Positions 4,317 through 6,675 of a DNA stretch of 6,675 bases are shown here, piece by piece; the stretch's first letter is position 1, and the number at the start of each line of letters is the position of its first letter. Source of the DNA: Terriglobia bacterium (GTDB lineage: Bacteria > Acidobacteriota > Terriglobia > UBA7540); assembly GCA_030042795.1 (NCBI GenBank), contig JASHYZ010000636.1:1-6675 (forward strand). The letters run 5' to 3'. A program made the translations under genes and the position numbers. The notes below the pieces were generated by a model. The model saw only the letters and a program-made list of their open reading frames with translations. It was not told where the DNA came from and did not search any database.

Positions 4317-6675
4317 GTGGAGGCTTTTCATCACCTTCGGTGGGCCGCAGGCCCATGGGGCGCTCAGAATGACAGGCCTTCGGCGGGTGTCCGGCTTACG
4401 ACGCTCTGCATAGTCCTGCTTTCGTTCTCGGGGCCGGCCTTCTGCCAGGCAAGCCCCATTGCAACGGGAACAGACTTCGGGGAGTCCTGTGTGCAAGCAG
4501 CCAAGGCTTCACCCCGCACGAAAGTCCTTCTCGAGGCGCTTGCGAGCCATCCCACCGCCAACGGATATGATTCGCTGGGCGTGCAGTTAGCCCAAAGTAA
4601 GGAGTTTGACTGCGCCAACGCCGCCTTTGACGCCGCCTTGCGTTTGGACCCGGGCTCCTGGGATGCGCGATATAACAAAGGTTTGGCGTTACTCTCCAAT
4701 CGAAAGTACGCGCAGGCGGTCGAGGAGTTGAAGGTCTCGGTGAATGCGAAACCAAGCTCCTTCAGCGCGCACAATGCTCTTGGACTTGCCTATCGTTCAC
4801 TTGGACAGCTTCCCTTGGCCACGGATGAGTTCGAGGAGGCCCTAAAGCTGAACTCGGGCTTCGCCGACGCCTCCCTTAACCTCGCGGACATCGCTCTTGA
4901 GGAGAAGCGCTACACAGCGGCGCTTTACTATGTACAGCAGGCGCTTGAGAAAACTCCACCCCCTCAGTTCGCAGAGCGGCTCGAGCAGGACGAGGCAGTC
5001 GCCTATTTCCAGAACCAGGAATACGAAAAGGCCGCTGGAGTCTTTGCGAAGCTGGCAGCCGCCCACCCGGACTCGGCGCAGTTGCATTTCAACCTTGCCA
5101 ACTGCTATGCCCATTACGGGGAGTACGCTAAAGCAGCCGCGGAATACAAAGAGGTTCTCAGTCTCGATTCGAAAAATGACACTGCCCGCCTTTCGCTGGC
5201 GAAGGCGGACCTCAACCTGAATCAAGTCAAGGACAGCCTGCCCTATTTGCGTGAGTACATTCAGAATCGGCCACAAGATCCGGAAGGATATGCGCTCGAG
5301 GGACGGGCGTATCGCATCCTGGGCCAATATGCGGACGCTGTGACGGTTCTCCGGCATGCGGTGACTATGAATCCGGCGGGCTACGAGGCCCATTATGATC
5401 TGGGCTTTTCCCTGGCTCGCCTCGGCCAGACCGAAGAAGGCATCGAGCAACTCCGCGAGGCCGCCAGGCTCAATCCCAGCGCCTCGGAGCCTGCTTACGA
5501 GCTCGGCCGGTTACTGGCGAACCACGAGGGCACCCAGGCCAGCCAAAGTGAGTTTCAGAAATTTCAGCAAGTCAAGGAAGAAGGCCAGCGCAACTTTCGC
5601 GCCGATACCATGAATGAGCAGGGTAACAAGGCGATGCGCGAGGGCAGATGGCGCGACGCGGTGGGGTACTACAAGGAGGCGCTGCAACTCAATCCCAACG
5701 ACCCTCCCTACTACTACAACCTGTCGCTGGCCTATTCCAAGACCGGAGACCGCGCTGGTGAAGAGGAGGAGTTGGCCAAGGCGGTGCAGCTTGACCCCAA
5801 ATTGGCCAAGGCCCACAACCAGCTCGGTTTGCGTTACATGGAAGACGGAAGGACGGCCGACGCTGACAGGGAACTACGGGAGGCCCTGGCGGCCGACCTT
5901 CACTTCGCGGAGGCCGAAAGTAACCTTGCGGTGCTTGATGCCCGCCAAGGCAAGGATCAGGAAGCTGAGACGCTCCTGCGGAAGGCCCAGGAAGACGATC
6001 CCCAATATGTGCAGGCGTTCTTTAACCTTGGGCTGATATTCGCCAGCCGGGGAAGGTGGCAAGAGGCCAAGCCCGAATTGGAGCACGCCCTCCAGCTCTC
6101 GCCCGATAATCCTGCCATTTACGAGGTTCTGGGGAAGACTGAGGATAAGCTGGGCCACGGGAAGGAAGCGGTGGAAATTTTCCGCAAAGTGGTACGCCTC
6201 CAGCCAACCTCGTCCGAGGCCCACGTCAATCTGGGGATTGCTCTTGCCGATGGTTACGACCTGCCAGGCGCCTTGGAAGAGTTTTCGGAAGCGGTGCGCC
6301 TGGACCCTAACTCAGCGATTGCTCACTGCAACAAGGGGCGAGCGCTCTACGATACGGGCAAACCCACCGAGGCTAAGGTTGAACTCGAAAAAGCTTGCTC
6401 CCTCGACCCGAACTATCCCGAAGCCCTTTACCTTCTGGCCCAGGCGGAACGGCGGCTCGGCGACGTGCAAAAGTCCACCGACCTCTTACAGCGTGTGGTA
6501 AAGCTGACCCCCGGAAATGCCGATGCGCAAGCGCAACTCGGTCAGAACTTGCTGCGCCTGGGCAAGACGGATGACGCCATCGAACACCTGCGGATGGCAG
6601 TGAGCGCTGACCCCGATAACACCCAGGCGCTTTACAACCTGGCTGAGGTATTGGCCAAGTCGGGAAAGCCCGACG
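4317..6675 (+). CDS. Exported tetratricopeptide-repeat (TPR) protein, C-terminus missing; start uncertain
   Basis: The frame is open to the right edge: 786 codons from GTG 4317. A hydrophobic segment at about residues 28-41 (TTLCIVLLSFSGPAFCQA, 4398-4451) looks like a Sec signal core, so export is likely; PAFC is not a good lipobox. From about residue 82 (4560) the protein is a chain of 33-36-residue TPR units, about 20 complete plus one partial, with regular W/Y...LG..Y...A...F..AL.L.P patterns (e.g. 'AHNALGLAYRSLGQLPLATDEFEEALKLN'). A charged linker 'FQQVKEEGQRNFR' splits the array after about ten units. TPR solenoids bind peptides or proteins; no catalytic domain is visible. Start: GTG 4317 follows GGGGG by 7 bases and is chosen provisionally; ATG 4212 is also in frame. 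Both lie within repeat DNA, and 4491 GTG would remove the signal. The true start could be hidden by a frameshift. It probably works near the upstream receptor. Confidence 0.8.
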   Translation, partial: MEAFHHLRWAAGPWGAQNDRPSAGVRLTTLCIVLLSFSGPAFCQASPIATGTDFGESCVQAAKASPRTKVLLEALASHPTANGYDSLGVQLAQSKEFDCANAAFDAALRLDPGSWDARYNKGLALLSNRKYAQAVEELKVSVNAKPSSFSAHNALGLAYRSLGQLPLATDEFEEALKLNSGFADASLNLADIALEEKRYTAALYYVQQALEKTPPPQFAERLEQDEAVAYFQNQEYEKAAGVFAKLAAAHPDSAQLHFNLANCYAHYGEYAKAAAEYKEVLSLDSKNDTARLSLAKADLNLNQVKDSLPYLREYIQNRPQDPEGYALEGRAYRILGQYADAVTVLRHAVTMNPAGYEAHYDLGFSLARLGQTEEGIEQLREAARLNPSASEPAYELGRLLANHEGTQASQSEFQKFQQVKEEGQRNFRADTMNEQGNKAMREGRWRDAVGYYKEALQLNPNDPPYYYNLSLAYSKTGDRAGEEEELAKAVQLDPKLAKAHNQLGLRYMEDGRTADADRELREALAADLHFAEAESNLAVLDARQGKDQEAETLLRKAQEDDPQYVQAFFNLGLIFASRGRWQEAKPELEHALQLSPDNPAIYEVLGKTEDKLGHGKEAVEIFRKVVRLQPTSSEAHVNLGIALADGYDLPGALEEFSEAVRLDPNSAIAHCNKGRALYDTGKPTEAKVELEKACSLDPNYPEALYLLAQAERRLGDVQKSTDLLQRVVKLTPGNADAQAQLGQNLLRLGKTDDAIEHLRMAVSADPDNTQALYNLAEVLAKSGKPD
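4332..4376 (-). repeat. Repeat module 4, inverted copy of a CTGTCATTCTGAGCG-type end
   Basis: Read on the minus strand it begins CCTGTCATTCTGAGCGCCCC. It contains GGGCC-GCA-GGCCC (4342-4354), the overlapping palindrome CCCATGGG (4352-4359), and the short stem CACC-TTC-GGTG (4332-4342). Its outer end is the exact inverse of the module 1 end, closing the cluster. The final GAATGACAGG supplies an ATG at 4369-4371 just before the TPR signal sequence, but in another frame. Confidence 0.55.

Larger units (their letters stand above)
4105..4376. repeat. Composite intergenic repeat cluster bounded by inverted CCTGTCATTC
   Basis: The 272-bp block begins CCTGTCATTC (4105-4114) and ends with its exact reverse complement GAATGACAGG (4367-4376). 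Inside, CTGTCATTC recurs at 4256 and its partial complement TGACAG ends at 4315. At least four hairpin-rich modules are packed together. The phrases CTGTCATTCC, GAGGAATCTC, GGGATTCTTCGC and TTCCCGCGAAGGCGGGAATC are, from memory, typical of dispersed non-coding repeats in many bacterial genomes, including Acidobacteria. No target-site duplication is evident at the outer ends, and no transposase is present. It could be one non-autonomous element or successive insertions into a hot spot. It sits directly on the 5' end of the TPR gene. Confidence 0.7.

Noticed and set aside
4195..4413. Plus-strand 72-codon open frame through the repeat cluster
   Set aside because: The translation is repeat-derived (VIPAKAGIQPWTPAYAGVT is a phrase often mis-annotated as protein) and lies in a different frame from the TPR gene.
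4434..4451. Lipobox making the TPR protein a lipoprotein (GPAFC|QA)
   Set aside because: Phe at -1 and Pro at -3 do not fit the [LVI][ASTVI][GAS]C consensus; ordinary signal peptidase cleavage is more likely.
4842..5450. Minus-strand open frame of 202 codons inside the TPR gene
   Set aside because: It is a shadow of a clearly coding TPR frame; its translation shows no domain pattern, and long antisense frames are expected in GC-rich repetitive coding DNA.

Overview
The window looks like a chromosomal segment of an Acidobacteriota genome, probably near the Terriglobia/Solibacter-type lineages. This is judged from the Oar-like TonB-dependent receptor with an N-terminal carboxypeptidase-regulatory-like domain and an LPLNGRNF plug signature, from its pairing with a very long secreted TPR protein, and from dispersed intergenic repeats of the 'CTGTCATTC... 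/ GAGGAATCTC' type. No rRNA or marker gene is present, so the lineage is an inference.

Layout. Positions 1-167 (minus strand) hold the first 55 codons of an IclR-family transcriptional regulator, cut by the left edge. Positions 168-459 form a divergent control region with two related palindromes (209-224 and 344-360), both close to the ideal 16-mer TGAAATACGTATTTCA. Candidate promoters face each way, and a good ribosome binding site lies at 449-454. Positions 460-3948 (plus strand) are a complete 1162-residue outer-membrane receptor. A 10-bp-stem hairpin begins two bases after its stop codon. Positions 3974-4104 contain nothing recognisable. Positions 4105-4376 are a mosaic of intergenic repeat elements bounded by a perfect 10-bp inverted repeat (CCTGTCATTC / GAATGACAGG), including a 60-bp double hairpin. 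From inside this mosaic to the right edge runs an open frame for a secreted protein made almost wholly of tetratricopeptide repeats: about 20 units plus a partial one, with the C-terminus missing.

How the parts may work together. The IclR regulator probably binds the two palindromes, repressing its own gene and controlling the receptor. The receptor would import, or act on, an unidentified (perhaps carbohydrate-derived) substrate across the outer membrane with TonB energy. The exported TPR protein would be a periplasmic or surface scaffold working beside it. The ligand, the regulatory logic and the receptor-TPR link are inferences.

Most worth a second look: the paired operators, the nested repeat cluster with compensatory base changes, and the unresolved start of the TPR gene. 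Its signal-peptide core has no normal start codon close upstream, and the only in-frame starts upstream of that core lie inside the repeat cluster. Nothing here proves a new biological system.
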